Shown: positions 21,489 through 30,012, counted from the stretch's first letter. The stretch is 64,000 nucleotides of DNA from Streptomyces coeruleorubidus (GCF_008705135.1 NZ_CP023694.1:3949001-4013000), one strand, 5' to 3'. A program made the numbers and translations. Notes: generated from the letters alone by a model not told the origin.

Positions 21489-21983
21489 ATGCAGACCGAC
21501 CGCACCTCCACCACCCGCTTCGCCGTACAAGTCGACGCCACCCTGCGCGCCGCCGGCTGGCAACCCGGACGCTGGGACATCAAACAGGCCGAGATCTGGG
21601 CGGACGCCCTGCGCGACCACGCCTCACCCGCCGGCCACCGCCACACCGTCTTCCCCGCGGCCGTCGAAGCCTGGGCCGAGTTCGGCGGACTCCACATCAC
21701 CCCCACCGGCCCCGGCCGCCAGGTCGCCCCCGCCACCCTCCACCTCGACCCCCTGCACGGCCTCCACATGGCCCGCACCCTCGGCGACCTCGGCCGCGCC
21801 CTCGGCACCGAGGTCTGCCCCCTCGGCGCCGAAACCGACAGCCAGGCCCTCCTCGCCATCGACACCGAAGGCCGCGTCTACACCCTCGACCACACCGGTG
21901 ACTGGTACCTCGGCGCCGACATCGACCAAGCCCTGTCCACCCTCATCGCCGGCACGGCACCGACGCGCCTGACAGCGGGCTGA
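21489..21983 (+). CDS. SUKH-3 family immunity protein
   Basis: 164 residues of SUKH-3 type: an N-terminal region with LRAAGWQPGRWDIKQAEIWADAL, then VFPAAVEAWAEFGGLHI, the Trp/Gly-rich hallmark, and DTEGRVYTLDHTGDWYLGADIDQAL. SUKH proteins bind and neutralise nuclease or deaminase toxins. It lies 85 bp after the YwqJ deaminase gene on the same strand, with GAAGGG just upstream of the ATG. It is very likely the partner of that deaminase. Confidence 0.85.
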   Translation: MQTDRTSTTRFAVQVDATLRAAGWQPGRWDIKQAEIWADALRDHASPAGHRHTVFPAAVEAWAEFGGLHITPTGPGRQVAPATLHLDPLHGLHMARTLGDLGRALGTEVCPLGAETDSQALLAIDTEGRVYTLDHTGDWYLGADIDQALSTLIAGTAPTRLTAG

Positions 21984-22011
21984 CAACAGCCACACAGAGC
22001 CGCGCGGACGG

Positions 22012-23310
22012 CTACGACGCCGGAATCACCGCCGACACCCGAAAACCCCCCGCATCCGTCGGCCCGGACACGAACACCCCGCCCAGCGCGGCAACCCGCT
22101 CCTTCATCCCCACCAGCCCGTTCCCCCCGGACGGCAACCGCGCCGACGACGCCGCCGCCTCGGGCGGCTCGTTCTCCACCTGCATCGCGATCTCCGACAC
22201 CCGATGCGCCAGCCGCACATACGTCTTCGCCCCGGCCGCGTGCTTGTGGACGTTCGTCAACGCCTCCTGCACCACCCGATACGCCGTCTGCTCCACCTCC
22301 GGCGCATACGACCGGGCATCACCCTCCACCGTCAGATCGACCACCATCCCCGCGGCGGCCGACTGCCCCACCAGATCCTCGATCTCCGCCAGACACGGCC
22401 CCTCGTCGTCAGCCGCCCGCGAAGCCGCCGCCGCGGCAGCCACCCCCACCGCCGCCAACGGCATCGACGCGGCACGCTCACGCCGCTCGCCCCCGCCACT
22501 GCGCAGCACCCCGAGCATCTCCCGCAACTCGGTCAGCGCCTGCCGCCCCATGTCCCCCACGAGCGCGGCGTTCCTGACGGCCTTCTCGGGATCCTTCCGC
22601 GCCACCGCCTGAAGCGCGGCGGCATGCACGACCATCAGACTCACCCGATGCGCGACGACGTCGTGCATCTCCCGGGCGATCCGCGTCCGCTCCTCGTTCC
22701 GGGCCCACTCGGCCCGCTCCTCCGCCCGCTCCGCGAGCAGCTGAAGCTCCCGCTCCAGACTGTCCGCACGCTCCCGCAGGCTCTCCATCAGCCGCCGCCG
22801 GGCCCCCACGTACAGACCGAGCAGCACCGGGGGCGCCGTGAAACCGAGCGACATCGTGATCGCCGCGAAGGGCACGAACCAGTCCCCCAGGTCCAGATCA
22901 CCCCGCACCATGTCCTGCCGCGTCTTCACGAACGTCACGATGAGCGTCGCCACCAGCGACATCCCCGCCAGCGAGCCGACGATCCGCCGGGGCAGCTCGC
23001 ACGCGGCCAGGGTGTAGAGGCCGACGACGCCCATCAGGAAACCCATCTGGGCGGGCGTGATCGCGATCGAGACCAGCACGACGGCGATCGGCCAGCGCCG
23101 CCGCACTAGCAGCACGGAACCGGCCACCACACCGAAAACGACCCCCGCGGCCACCGGGACCCCCGCGTCCCTGGCGAACGGAATGCCCTCCGCCCCGCAC
23201 TCCAGCGCGGACACCACGGCCAGACTCACATCGAACACGGCACTACGCCGTCTGTCCCACCACCATGGCCCTCCCCGGGCCGTCACAAGGTCTTCCCCCG
23301 TCGCGGTCAT
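22012..23310 (-). CDS. NarL-type sensor histidine kinase (orphan)
   Basis: 432 residues: about five membrane helices (25-170), a linker coiled coil (170-205), a HisKA_3 dimerisation domain with phospho-acceptor His216 in REMHDVVAHRVS, and an HATPase_c domain with N-box YRVVQEALTNVHKHA and G-box GNGLVGMKERVAALGG. No response regulator is adjacent; its genes' neighbours are the SUKH-3 gene (convergent) and a divergent HTH gene. ATG 23310 is used although GGAGG is only 1 nt away; GTG 23286 is a real alternative. Confidence 0.88.
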   Translation of the reverse strand: MTATGEDLVTARGGPWWWDRRRSAVFDVSLAVVSALECGAEGIPFARDAGVPVAAGVVFGVVAGSVLLVRRRWPIAVVLVSIAITPAQMGFLMGVVGLYTLAACELPRRIVGSLAGMSLVATLIVTFVKTRQDMVRGDLDLGDWFVPFAAITMSLGFTAPPVLLGLYVGARRRLMESLRERADSLERELQLLAERAEERAEWARNEERTRIAREMHDVVAHRVSLMVVHAAALQAVARKDPEKAVRNAALVGDMGRQALTELREMLGVLRSGGGERRERAASMPLAAVGVAAAAAASRAADDEGPCLAEIEDLVGQSAAAGMVVDLTVEGDARSYAPEVEQTAYRVVQEALTNVHKHAAGAKTYVRLAHRVSEIAMQVENEPPEAAASSARLPSGGNGLVGMKERVAALGGVFVSGPTDAGGFRVSAVIPAS

Positions 23311-23471
23311 GCCTCCAGCCTACGGGCGCCCGCAGCCGGTTTTCCGGCGCATTTCCCGGACTTGCCCACACCACACTCCGTGACCGTTCGGCTGCGATAC
23401 GGCCCGATATCCCTCGAACTGCTGAATCGCTCACCGTTCGACCCCGGAGGCCTCCATTCCGCCCGGACGGT

Positions 23472-24338
23472 ATGCCTATGACACATGCACCTGGCAAATA
23501 CGCCGACTTCGAGGGCCTGCGGGAGAGGGCGGTGGCGCTGCGGCGGTCGGGCTACAGCCTTCGTCAGATCCGCGACGAGCTGAAGATCTTCAACAACGAC
23601 ATCCTCAACCAACTGGTCAAGGGTGAGCCCCCGCCGGCCTGGACGAAGCGCCCGAACGCGAAGGACGACCTACGGCAGAAGGCCAGGGAGCTCCGGCTCC
23701 AGGGCTGGACGTACGACCAGATCGAGGCGGAGCTGGGGTGCTCGAGGAGCTCGGTGTCGCTGTGGGTGAGGGACCTGCCGAAGCCGGAACCCCGGTACAC
23801 GCCGGAGGAACAGCGGGCACTCATGCAAGCGGGTCTCGCCCGGCTCCGCGCCACGCAGGACGAAGAGCGCAAGCGCACCAAGGAAAGCGCAACACAGGAG
23901 GTGGGCGACCTCACGGACAGGGAGCTGTTCCTGACGGGCGTCGCGCTCTACTGGGCCGAGGGCGCCAAGAGCAAGCCATACGACCGGCGCGAGAGGGTCG
24001 TCTTCGTCAACAGTGACCCCGGAGTGATCCAGGTCTACCTCGCCTGGCTCGACCTGCTCGGGGTGAGCCGGGAACGCCTGCGCTTCCGGGTACTCATCCA
24101 CGAATCAGCGGACGTCGAGGCGGCACAGCGCTATTGGGCGGACCTGGCTGACGTCGACGCGTCGGTCTTCGCCAGGCCGACGCTGAAGAAGCACAACCCC
24201 AAAACCGTCCGCAAGAACACTGGCGACGACTACCACGGCTGCCTTGCCGTGACGGTTTCCCGAAGTGCCGAGCTGTACAACCGCATCGAAGGCTGGTGGA
24301 GCGGCATCGTTGCCCACGCTCAGGCCCGTCTCCGGTAA
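23472..24338 (+). CDS. HTH protein with LAGLIDADG-like domain
   Basis: 288 residues. Two helix-turn-helix units are visible: RAVALRRSGYSLRQIRDELK (19-38) and KARELRLQGWTYDQIEAELGCSRSSVSLWV (70-99). The C-terminal half looks like a homing-endonuclease fold: LTGVALYWAEG at 154-164 aligns with the LAGLIDADG helix, its acidic position being Glu163. Late VTVSRSAELYNRIEGWWSGI is typical of the fold's second half. There is only one such helix, so it would act as a dimer or be domesticated. It lies 14 bp before tRNA-Gln. ATG 23472 or 23478 starts it. Confidence 0.6.
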   Translation: MPMTHAPGKYADFEGLRERAVALRRSGYSLRQIRDELKIFNNDILNQLVKGEPPPAWTKRPNAKDDLRQKARELRLQGWTYDQIEAELGCSRSSVSLWVRDLPKPEPRYTPEEQRALMQAGLARLRATQDEERKRTKESATQEVGDLTDRELFLTGVALYWAEGAKSKPYDRRERVVFVNSDPGVIQVYLAWLDLLGVSRERLRFRVLIHESADVEAAQRYWADLADVDASVFARPTLKKHNPKTVRKNTGDDYHGCLAVTVSRSAELYNRIEGWWSGIVAHAQARLR

Positions 24339-24352
24339 GGTCTGAGGCGCTG

Positions 24353-24428
24353 TCCCCCGTGGTGTAACTGGCAGCACACTGGTTTTTGGTACCAGCAGGA
24401 CAAGGTTCGAATCCTTGCGGGGGAGCCA
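24353..24428 (+). tRNA. tRNA-Gln (anticodon UUG)
   Basis: 76 nt including an encoded CCA. The acceptor stem is TCCCCCG (24353-24359) with CGGGGGA (24418-24424), discriminator G. The anticodon stem CTGGT/ACCAG encloses TTTTGGT with TTG at 24386-24388. The T-arm includes GGTTCGAATCC. It reads CAA/CAG glutamine codons. It stands alone between an HTH gene and glmU. Confidence 0.96.
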
Positions 24429-24560
24429 GCGGCCCCCAGAGCCTCAGTTCGGGTCCTGACTCCGCGAACCCCCGGCCAGGCCCCACACCCCCACCCCCCA
24501 CAAAACCCCCCGGTATCCTGCGGATGTCACCCCACCCCATCCACAGCCGAAGGGCATCCC

Positions 24561-26006
24561 GTGAGCGCCAACCGCCCGGCAGCCGTCGTCGTTCTCGCAG
24601 CGGGTGAGGGCACCCGTATGAAGTCGGCCACACCCAAGGTCCTGCACGAGCTCTGCGGCCGCAGTCTCGTGGGACACGTGCTCGCCGCCGCGGGCGAGCT
24701 GCACCCCGAGAACCTGGTCGTCGTGGTCGGCCACGCCCGTGAGAAGGTCACCGCCCATCTCGGCGAGATCGCCCCGGACGTCCGCACGGCGGTACAGGCG
24801 GAGCAGAACGGCACGGGTCACGCCGTGCGGATGGGACTGGAAGCGCTCGGCGGGTCCGTCGACGGGACGGTCGTCGTCGTGTGCGGGGACACTCCCCTGC
24901 TCACCGGCGAGACGCTGCGGGCGCTCTCCGCGACCCACAGGGAAGACGGCAACGCGGTCACCGTCCTGACCGCCGAGGTGCCGGACGCGACGGGCTACGG
25001 CCGGATCGTGCGGGACGACTCGGGTGCCGTGACGGCGATCGTGGAGCACAAGGACGCCACCGACGCGCAGCGGTCGATCCGGGAGATCAACTCGGGCGTG
25101 TTCGCGTTCGACGGGCAGTTGCTGGCCGACGCGCTGAAGAAGGTGCGGACCGACAACAGCCAGGGCGAGGAGTACCTGACCGACGTGCTCGGGATCCTAC
25201 GTGAGGCCGGGCATCGGGTCGGGGCGTCGGTGGCGGGTGACCACCGGGAGATCGCCGGTATCAACAACCGTGTGCAGCTCTCGGAGGCGCGTCGGATTCT
25301 CAACGACCGGCTGCTCACCGAGGCGATGCTGTCCGGTGTCACGGTCGTCGATCCGGCGACCACCTGGGTCGATGTGACGGTCACGTTCGAGCAGGACGCC
25401 GTGGTGCATCCGGGCACGCAGCTGCACGGGGCGACGCACCTGGGCGAGGGTGCGGAGGTCGGTCCCAACTGCCGGCTGACGGACACCCGGGTGGGTGCGG
25501 GCGCGCGCGTGGACAACACGGTGGCGGTGGGCGCCGAGGTGGGTGCGGAGGCGAGCGTGGGGCCGTTCGCGTATCTGCGTCCGGGGACCCGGCTGGGTGC
25601 GAAGGGCAAGATCGGGACGTACGTGGAGACGAAGAACGCCTCGATCGGTGAGGGGACGAAGGTGCCTCATCTCTCGTATGTCGGTGACGCGACGATCGGT
25701 GATCACACGAACATCGGTGCCGCGAGCGTGTTCGTGAACTACGACGGTCAGGAGAAGCACCACACGACTGTCGGTTCTCATTGCCGTACGGGCTCGGACA
25801 ACATGTTTGTGGCGCCTGTCACGGTCGGGGACGGCGCGTACACCGCCGCCGGGTCCGTGATCACCAAGGATGTGCCGCCCGGTTCGCTGGCTGTGGCCCG
25901 TGGTCAGCAGCGGAATATCGAGGGTTGGGTGGCTCGTAAGCGTCCGGGGAGCGCGGCTGCGAAGGCGGCCGAGGCGGCTTCCCGGGGGTCGGCCGAGGAG
26001 GGCTGA
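24561..26006 (+). CDS. glmU: Bifunctional UDP-N-acetylglucosamine pyrophosphorylase / glucosamine-1-P acetyltransferase
   Basis: 481 residues. The N-terminal uridyltransferase has LAAGEGTRM (12-20) and GDTPLL. The C-terminal half is a left-handed beta-helix of hexapeptide repeats with acetyltransferase residues in YVETKNASIGEGTKVPHLSYVGDA and ASVFVNYDGQEKH. It makes UDP-GlcNAc, the precursor of peptidoglycan and teichoic-type polymers. The GTG start at 24561 has AAGGGC upstream. glmU-prs adjacency is conserved in bacteria. The C-terminus ends in a short Ala/Glu-rich tail. Confidence 0.97.
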   Translation: MSANRPAAVVVLAAGEGTRMKSATPKVLHELCGRSLVGHVLAAAGELHPENLVVVVGHAREKVTAHLGEIAPDVRTAVQAEQNGTGHAVRMGLEALGGSVDGTVVVVCGDTPLLTGETLRALSATHREDGNAVTVLTAEVPDATGYGRIVRDDSGAVTAIVEHKDATDAQRSIREINSGVFAFDGQLLADALKKVRTDNSQGEEYLTDVLGILREAGHRVGASVAGDHREIAGINNRVQLSEARRILNDRLLTEAMLSGVTVVDPATTWVDVTVTFEQDAVVHPGTQLHGATHLGEGAEVGPNCRLTDTRVGAGARVDNTVAVGAEVGAEASVGPFAYLRPGTRLGAKGKIGTYVETKNASIGEGTKVPHLSYVGDATIGDHTNIGAASVFVNYDGQEKHHTTVGSHCRTGSDNMFVAPVTVGDGAYTAAGSVITKDVPPGSLAVARGQQRNIEGWVARKRPGSAAAKAAEAASRGSAEEG

Positions 26007-26141
26007 CCGGAAACCGGTGCCTGAAACACGGCGTACGGTGATAAGTGCACACCCGCACCCCCACCAGCTGAGACGGCCTCTAGCAAGCCGGCTGAGAGGT
26101 CTCTCGACACCCAGCTGCGACACCTCTGAGGAGACAGTGCT

Positions 26142-27122
26142 GTGACCGGGATCAAGACGACCGGCGAGAAGAAGTTGATGTTCTTCTCCGGCCGCGCCCA
26201 CCCCGAGCTTGCCGAGGAGGTCGCCCAGCAGTTGGGTGTCGGGGTTGTCCCGACGAAGGCCTTCGACTTCGCGAACGGGGAGATCTATGTGCGTTATCAG
26301 GAGTCGGCACGTGGTGCGGACTGCTTCCTGATCCAGAGCCACACGGCTCCGATCAACAAGTGGATCATGGAACAGTTGATCATGATCGACGCGCTGAAGC
26401 GTGCGTCGGCCCGCTCCATCACCGTCATCGTGCCGTTCTACGGTTACGCGCGGCAGGACAAGAAGCACCGGGGACGTGAACCGATTTCGGCGCGTCTGAT
26501 CGCGGACATGATGAAGACCGCGGGTGCGGACCGGCTGCTGACCGTGGATCTGCACACGGACCAGATCCAGGGCTTCTTCGACGGTCCGGTGGACCATCTG
26601 TTCGCGCTGCCGCTGCTGGCGGACTACGTGGGCCGGAAGGTGGACCGGAACAAGCTGACGGTCGTGTCTCCGGACGCGGGCCGGGTGCGGGTCGCCGACC
26701 GCTGGTGCGACCGTTTGGGCGCGCCGCTGGCGATCGTGCACAAGCGCCGGGACAAGGACGTCGCGAACCAGGTCACCGTCCACGAGGTCGTGGGTGAGGT
26801 GAAGGGGCGCGTGTGTGTCCTGGTGGACGACATGATCGACACGGGTGGGACGATCTGTGCCGCGGCGGACGCGCTGTTCGCGCATGGCGCGGAGGACGTC
26901 ATCGTGACGGCGACGCACGGTGTGCTGTCGGGTCCGGCGGCGGACCGGCTGAAGAACTCGCGGGTGAGTGAGTTCGTGTTCACGAACACGCTGCCGACGC
27001 CGGGTGAGCTGAGCGGGGACCTGGACAAGATCTCGGTGCTGTCGATCGCGCCGACGATCGCGAACGCGGTGCGTGAGGTGTTCGAGGACGGTTCGGTGAC
27101 GAGCCTGTTCGACGACCAGTAG
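26142..27122 (+). CDS. prs: Ribose-phosphate pyrophosphokinase (PRPP synthetase)
   Basis: 326 residues; makes PRPP from ribose-5-phosphate and ATP for nucleotide, His and Trp synthesis. Motifs: FDFANGEIYVRYQES, the flexible loop YGYARQDKKHRGREPIS, the cation site VDLHTDQIQGFFDGPVDHL and the PRPP loop VLVDDMIDTGGTI. The GTG start at 26142 follows GAGGAGAC by 6-8 nt. It lies 135 bp after glmU in the same direction, so it may share transcription. Confidence 0.97.
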   Translation: MTGIKTTGEKKLMFFSGRAHPELAEEVAQQLGVGVVPTKAFDFANGEIYVRYQESARGADCFLIQSHTAPINKWIMEQLIMIDALKRASARSITVIVPFYGYARQDKKHRGREPISARLIADMMKTAGADRLLTVDLHTDQIQGFFDGPVDHLFALPLLADYVGRKVDRNKLTVVSPDAGRVRVADRWCDRLGAPLAIVHKRRDKDVANQVTVHEVVGEVKGRVCVLVDDMIDTGGTICAAADALFAHGAEDVIVTATHGVLSGPAADRLKNSRVSEFVFTNTLPTPGELSGDLDKISVLSIAPTIANAVREVFEDGSVTSLFDDQ

Positions 27123-27317
27123 GAGGCCCTGGTCGGGCTTCTGTAGATCGTTTTGGGTGCGGCCTCCCTTGCCGAGTAGACTGCTGAAGTTGCTCGGCGA
27201 GGGAGGCCGTACCGCTTCTTCTGGAGGCTTGTACGGCGGTCCGTTATCGACGCGCTCTTCGTAGCAGGCCGTTCGTGGCCGGGTGACCACGTCCGTTTCT
27301 GACTTCGAGGAGTGAGT

Positions 27318-27911
27318 ATGTCCGAGGTGAAGATCTCCGCCGCGACGCGCACCGAGTTCGGCAAGGGTGCCGCGCGCCGTATCCGTCGTGAGTCCAAGGT
27401 TCCGGGTGTCCTGTACGGGCACGGTTCGGACCCGCTGCACCTGACCCTGCCGGGTCACGAGCTGCTGATGGCGCTGCGTACGCCGAACGTGCTGATCGCG
27501 CTGGACATCGACGGCAAGTCCAACGAGCTGGCGATTCCGAAGGCCGTGCAGCGTGACCCGCTGAAGGGTTTTCTGGAGCACGTGGACCTTCAGCTGGTGA
27601 AGCGTGGCGAGCAGGTCAACGTCGAGATCTACGTGCACACCGAGGGTGAGCTGGCCCCGGGCGGCAACCTGCTGGAGCACGTGCTGAACGCGCTGCCGGT
27701 GGTGGCCGAGGCCACGCACATCCCGGAGTCCGTGACCGTCTCCGTCGAGGGTCTGACGGCCGGTGACTCCATCCTGGCCAAGGACATCCCGCTGCCGAAG
27801 GGCACGACGCTGGACGTCGAGGAGGACACGGTCGTCCTTCAGGTTCTGGCCGCGCAGGCCGAGGAGCCCTCCGAGGGCGAGGAAGAGGGCTCAGAGGCCG
27901 CCGAGGCCTGA
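27318..27911 (+). CDS. rplY: 50S ribosomal protein L25 (CTC/TL5 type)
   Basis: 197 residues: an N-terminal L25 5S rRNA-binding domain (1-95, SAATRTEFGKGAARRIRRESKVPGVLYG) followed by the TL5/CTC C-terminal beta domain (about 100-180) and an acidic Glu-rich tail. ATG 27318 follows GAGGAG by 5 nt; a GTG two codons earlier overlaps the ribosome binding site and is unlikely. The gene is followed by a hairpin and then pth, a frequent pairing. Confidence 0.96.
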   Translation: MSEVKISAATRTEFGKGAARRIRRESKVPGVLYGHGSDPLHLTLPGHELLMALRTPNVLIALDIDGKSNELAIPKAVQRDPLKGFLEHVDLQLVKRGEQVNVEIYVHTEGELAPGGNLLEHVLNALPVVAEATHIPESVTVSVEGLTAGDSILAKDIPLPKGTTLDVEEDTVVLQVLAAQAEEPSEGEEEGSEAAEA

Positions 27912-27929
27912 TCCCTCGTCGTCGTTTCG

Positions 27930-27962
27930 TCGGCCGCTGTTCCCGTGCGGGGCAGCGGCCGA
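27930..27962. terminator. Hairpin between rplY and pth
   Basis: TCGGCCGCTG (27930-27939) pairs perfectly with CAGCGGCCGA (27953-27962), loop 13 nt. It sits 18 bp after the rplY stop and just before pth's ribosome binding site, so it may act as a terminator or attenuator between the two. Confidence 0.65.
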
Positions 27963-27978
27963 CGCGTATGAAGGAGAC

Positions 27979-28581
27979 ATGGACGTGACGACCGATGCCG
28001 CCGTGCCCTGGCTGATCGTGGGGTTGGGCAATCCGGGGCCGGAGTACGCGGGTAACCGGCACAACGTGGGCTTCATGGTGGCCGATCTGCTGGCGGAGCG
28101 GATCGGGGGGAGGTTCAAGCGGGCCGGGAAGGCGCAGGCGCAGGTCGTCGAGGGACGGATCGGGCCGCCGGGGCCGATGAGCCGTCGGGTGATTCTGGCG
28201 AAGCCGATGTCGTACATGAATCTGTCGGGCGGGCCGGTGAACGCGCTGCGGGACTTCTACAAGGTGCCGGTGGCCCATGTCGTGGCGATTCATGATGAGT
28301 TGGACATCGATTACGGGGTGCTGCGGTTGAAGCTGGGCGGCGGGGACAACGGGCACAACGGGTTGAAGTCGATGACGAAGGCGTTCGGGGCGGATTATCA
28401 CCGGGTGCGGTTCGGGATCGGCCGGCCGCCGGGACGGATGCCGGTGGCGGATTTCGTGCTGAGGGATTTCTCGTCGGCGGAGCGCAAGGAGCTGGACTAC
28501 TTCGTGGACCGGGCGTCGGACGCGGTGGAGGCTCTGGTGATCGAGGGGCTGGAGCGGGCGCAGAGTACGTACAACTCCTGA
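27979..28581 (+). CDS. pth: Peptidyl-tRNA hydrolase
   Basis: 200 residues; hydrolyses peptidyl-tRNA released by ribosome drop-off. Motifs: VGLGNPGPEYAGNRHNVGF with catalytic His in NRHN (near residue 30), KPMSYMNLSG, HDELDIDYG and GGGDNGHNGLKSM. AAGGAGAC lies 5 nt before ATG 27979. Length matches the family (about 190-200). Confidence 0.97.
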   Translation: MDVTTDAAVPWLIVGLGNPGPEYAGNRHNVGFMVADLLAERIGGRFKRAGKAQAQVVEGRIGPPGPMSRRVILAKPMSYMNLSGGPVNALRDFYKVPVAHVVAIHDELDIDYGVLRLKLGGGDNGHNGLKSMTKAFGADYHRVRFGIGRPPGRMPVADFVLRDFSSAERKELDYFVDRASDAVEALVIEGLERAQSTYNS

Positions 28582-28635
28582 CTTGTCGCCCTGGGGAGTT
28601 GACCGGCCGTGCGGGTATGGCCAATGATCCCGGCC

Positions 28636-29127
28636 ATGCCTGCCTCTGCTGCCGTCACTCACGAGAGCGCCCATGCCGTGTTGCGGTTCGGGCGGTTCGC
28701 GGCGATGGGTGCGGTCGCGGTGCTGATCCTGATCGCGGGTGTGTGGGCGTCGTGGGGCACGGCGCAGCACGTGATGCTGACGAAGGGCCGGGAGCGCGGC
28801 ACGGTCGAGGTGTCGCGGTGCGGGCAGGACACGTGCACGGGTCGGTACTCGCCGTTGTCCGAGGGTTGGCAGCCCCGGTCGAAGGTGGTCCTGGAGAAGT
28901 CGGTCGCGGTGCAGAAGGGCCGGACCTACACGGTGGTCGTGAAGCCCGGCAGTGATGACGCGGTGCGCTCGGGCCCGGCCGGGGTGCTGTACGCGTGGAT
29001 TCCGCTGGGTGGTGCGCTGTTGCTGGCGTCGGTCGTGGTGGCGGGTGGTCTGCTGCGTACGCGGGCGGCGTGGGTGATGGCGTTGTCGGGCGTGGCGTTG
29101 CTGACGGCGGCTTTCGTGACTGTCTGA
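28636..29127 (+). CDS. Membrane protein of unknown function (two TM segments or more)
   Basis: 163 residues from ATG 28636. A hydrophobic helix (about 24-42, AAMGAVAVLILIAGVWASW) is followed by an extracytoplasmic domain with CGQDTCTGRYSP, whose two Cys could pair. Two C-terminal helices follow (about 115-160). TTGACC at 28599-28604 and AATGAT at 28623-28628, 18 bp apart, predict a transcript starting near 28635, so translation from 28636 would be leaderless. GTG 28609 behind GGGGAG is an alternative start. Family not recognised. It ends in a repeated V-T-V-stop block. Confidence 0.65.
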   Translation: MPASAAVTHESAHAVLRFGRFAAMGAVAVLILIAGVWASWGTAQHVMLTKGRERGTVEVSRCGQDTCTGRYSPLSEGWQPRSKVVLEKSVAVQKGRTYTVVVKPGSDDAVRSGPAGVLYAWIPLGGALLLASVVVAGGLLRTRAAWVMALSGVALLTAAFVTV

Positions 29128-29163
29128 GTGACTGTTTGAGTGACTGTTTGAGTGACCGTCTGA
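29116..29163 (+). repeat. Four 12-bp tandem repeats at a gene 3' end
   Basis: The unit GTGACTGTYTGA occurs four times in a row (29116, 29128, 29140, 29152; the last has GTGACCGTCTGA). The first copy is the final three codons plus stop of the membrane protein, so each unit reads V-T-V-stop in frame. Confidence 0.9.
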
Positions 29164-29300
29164 GGGGTTCCGGCGTTCTCCCTTTCTGTGGGGGGCCGAG
29201 CGTTGTCGGTTCGTGATTGACGGGCGGTCGGGTGGGGCTGGAAGCTGAGCCGCCCCCTCCACATCTTCTCGGTCACTTCTCGAAGATGGATGACTTCTCG

Positions 29301-30002
29301 ATGCGAACTCTCTCGCGCGCCGGCGCTGTCGCCGCCGCCGCTTCCGCGGTCCTCCTGCTCGCTCCGGCCGCCCACGCGACCCCTCCCGGTGACAACGGCA
29401 CGGTCAAGATCCACGACGCTTCGACGGACGAGGAACTGCGCCGCAACGAGCCGCACGTGTGCACGTTCTACCTGGACGCCTTCGGTTTTGACGGCGGCCA
29501 GGAGGTCGACTGGCGCATCGACGCGATCCCCCCGAGCGAGAACAAGGGGGAGACGGTGAAGTCCGGCGCGCTCACCCTGGACGCGGAGGGCCACGGCCGT
29601 ACGGAGGATCTGTCGCTGCCCGACGGGCACTACAAGCTGTTCTGGAACTTCGACGGTGAGAAGGGTGCCGCCAAGCACAAGGTGTTCTGGACGGACTGCG
29701 AGGACGAGCAGGAGCCCGGCGGTTCGACGCCGTCCGGGTCGGCTTCGCCGTCGCCTTCGTCCGGGGCGTCAGCGGCGCCGTCGGCGGGGCCGGGTTCGTC
29801 GGCGTCCCCGGCGTCCCCGAGTTCGCCGGCCGGCGGGGGTGTGCCGGCGTCTTCGTCGCCGTCGCCGCAGGGCGGTGCCGAGGGTGATCTCGCCGAGACG
29901 GGCAATGGAGCGCCGGTGGGTGTGCTGTCCGGTGTGGCGGCGGTGCTGGTGGCGGGCGGCGGGTTCCTGGTGTTGCGTCGCCGCAGGCTCGGCCGCGGCT
30001 GA
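29301..30002 (+). CDS. Sortase E substrate: LAETG-anchored secreted protein
   Basis: 233 residues from ATG 29301 (MRTLSRAGAVAAAA), or 238 from ATG 29286. It has a signal peptide with cleavage near AHA-TPPG, a compact domain with HVCTFYLDAFGFDGGQEVDWRID and a second Cys in FWTDCEDE. A long Ser/Pro/Ala/Gly linker follows (about 140-190), then the LAETG sorting motif at 197-201, a hydrophobic segment and a RRRRLGRG tail. This is the class E sortase signal of high-GC actinobacteria, so the protein is probably cell-wall linked. Function of the domain is unknown. Confidence 0.85.
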   Translation: MRTLSRAGAVAAAASAVLLLAPAAHATPPGDNGTVKIHDASTDEELRRNEPHVCTFYLDAFGFDGGQEVDWRIDAIPPSENKGETVKSGALTLDAEGHGRTEDLSLPDGHYKLFWNFDGEKGAAKHKVFWTDCEDEQEPGGSTPSGSASPSPSSGASAAPSAGPGSSASPASPSSPAGGGVPASSSPSPQGGAEGDLAETGNGAPVGVLSGVAAVLVAGGGFLVLRRRRLGRG

Positions 30003-30012
30003 CGCGGAACGG

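Noticed and set aside
24353..24428. tRNA-Gln as an integration site
   Set aside because: No integrase and no second copy of the tRNA 3' end were seen in the window.
29116..29163. Short tandem repeats as a CRISPR array
   Set aside because: Units are 12 bp with no spacers and no cas genes nearby.
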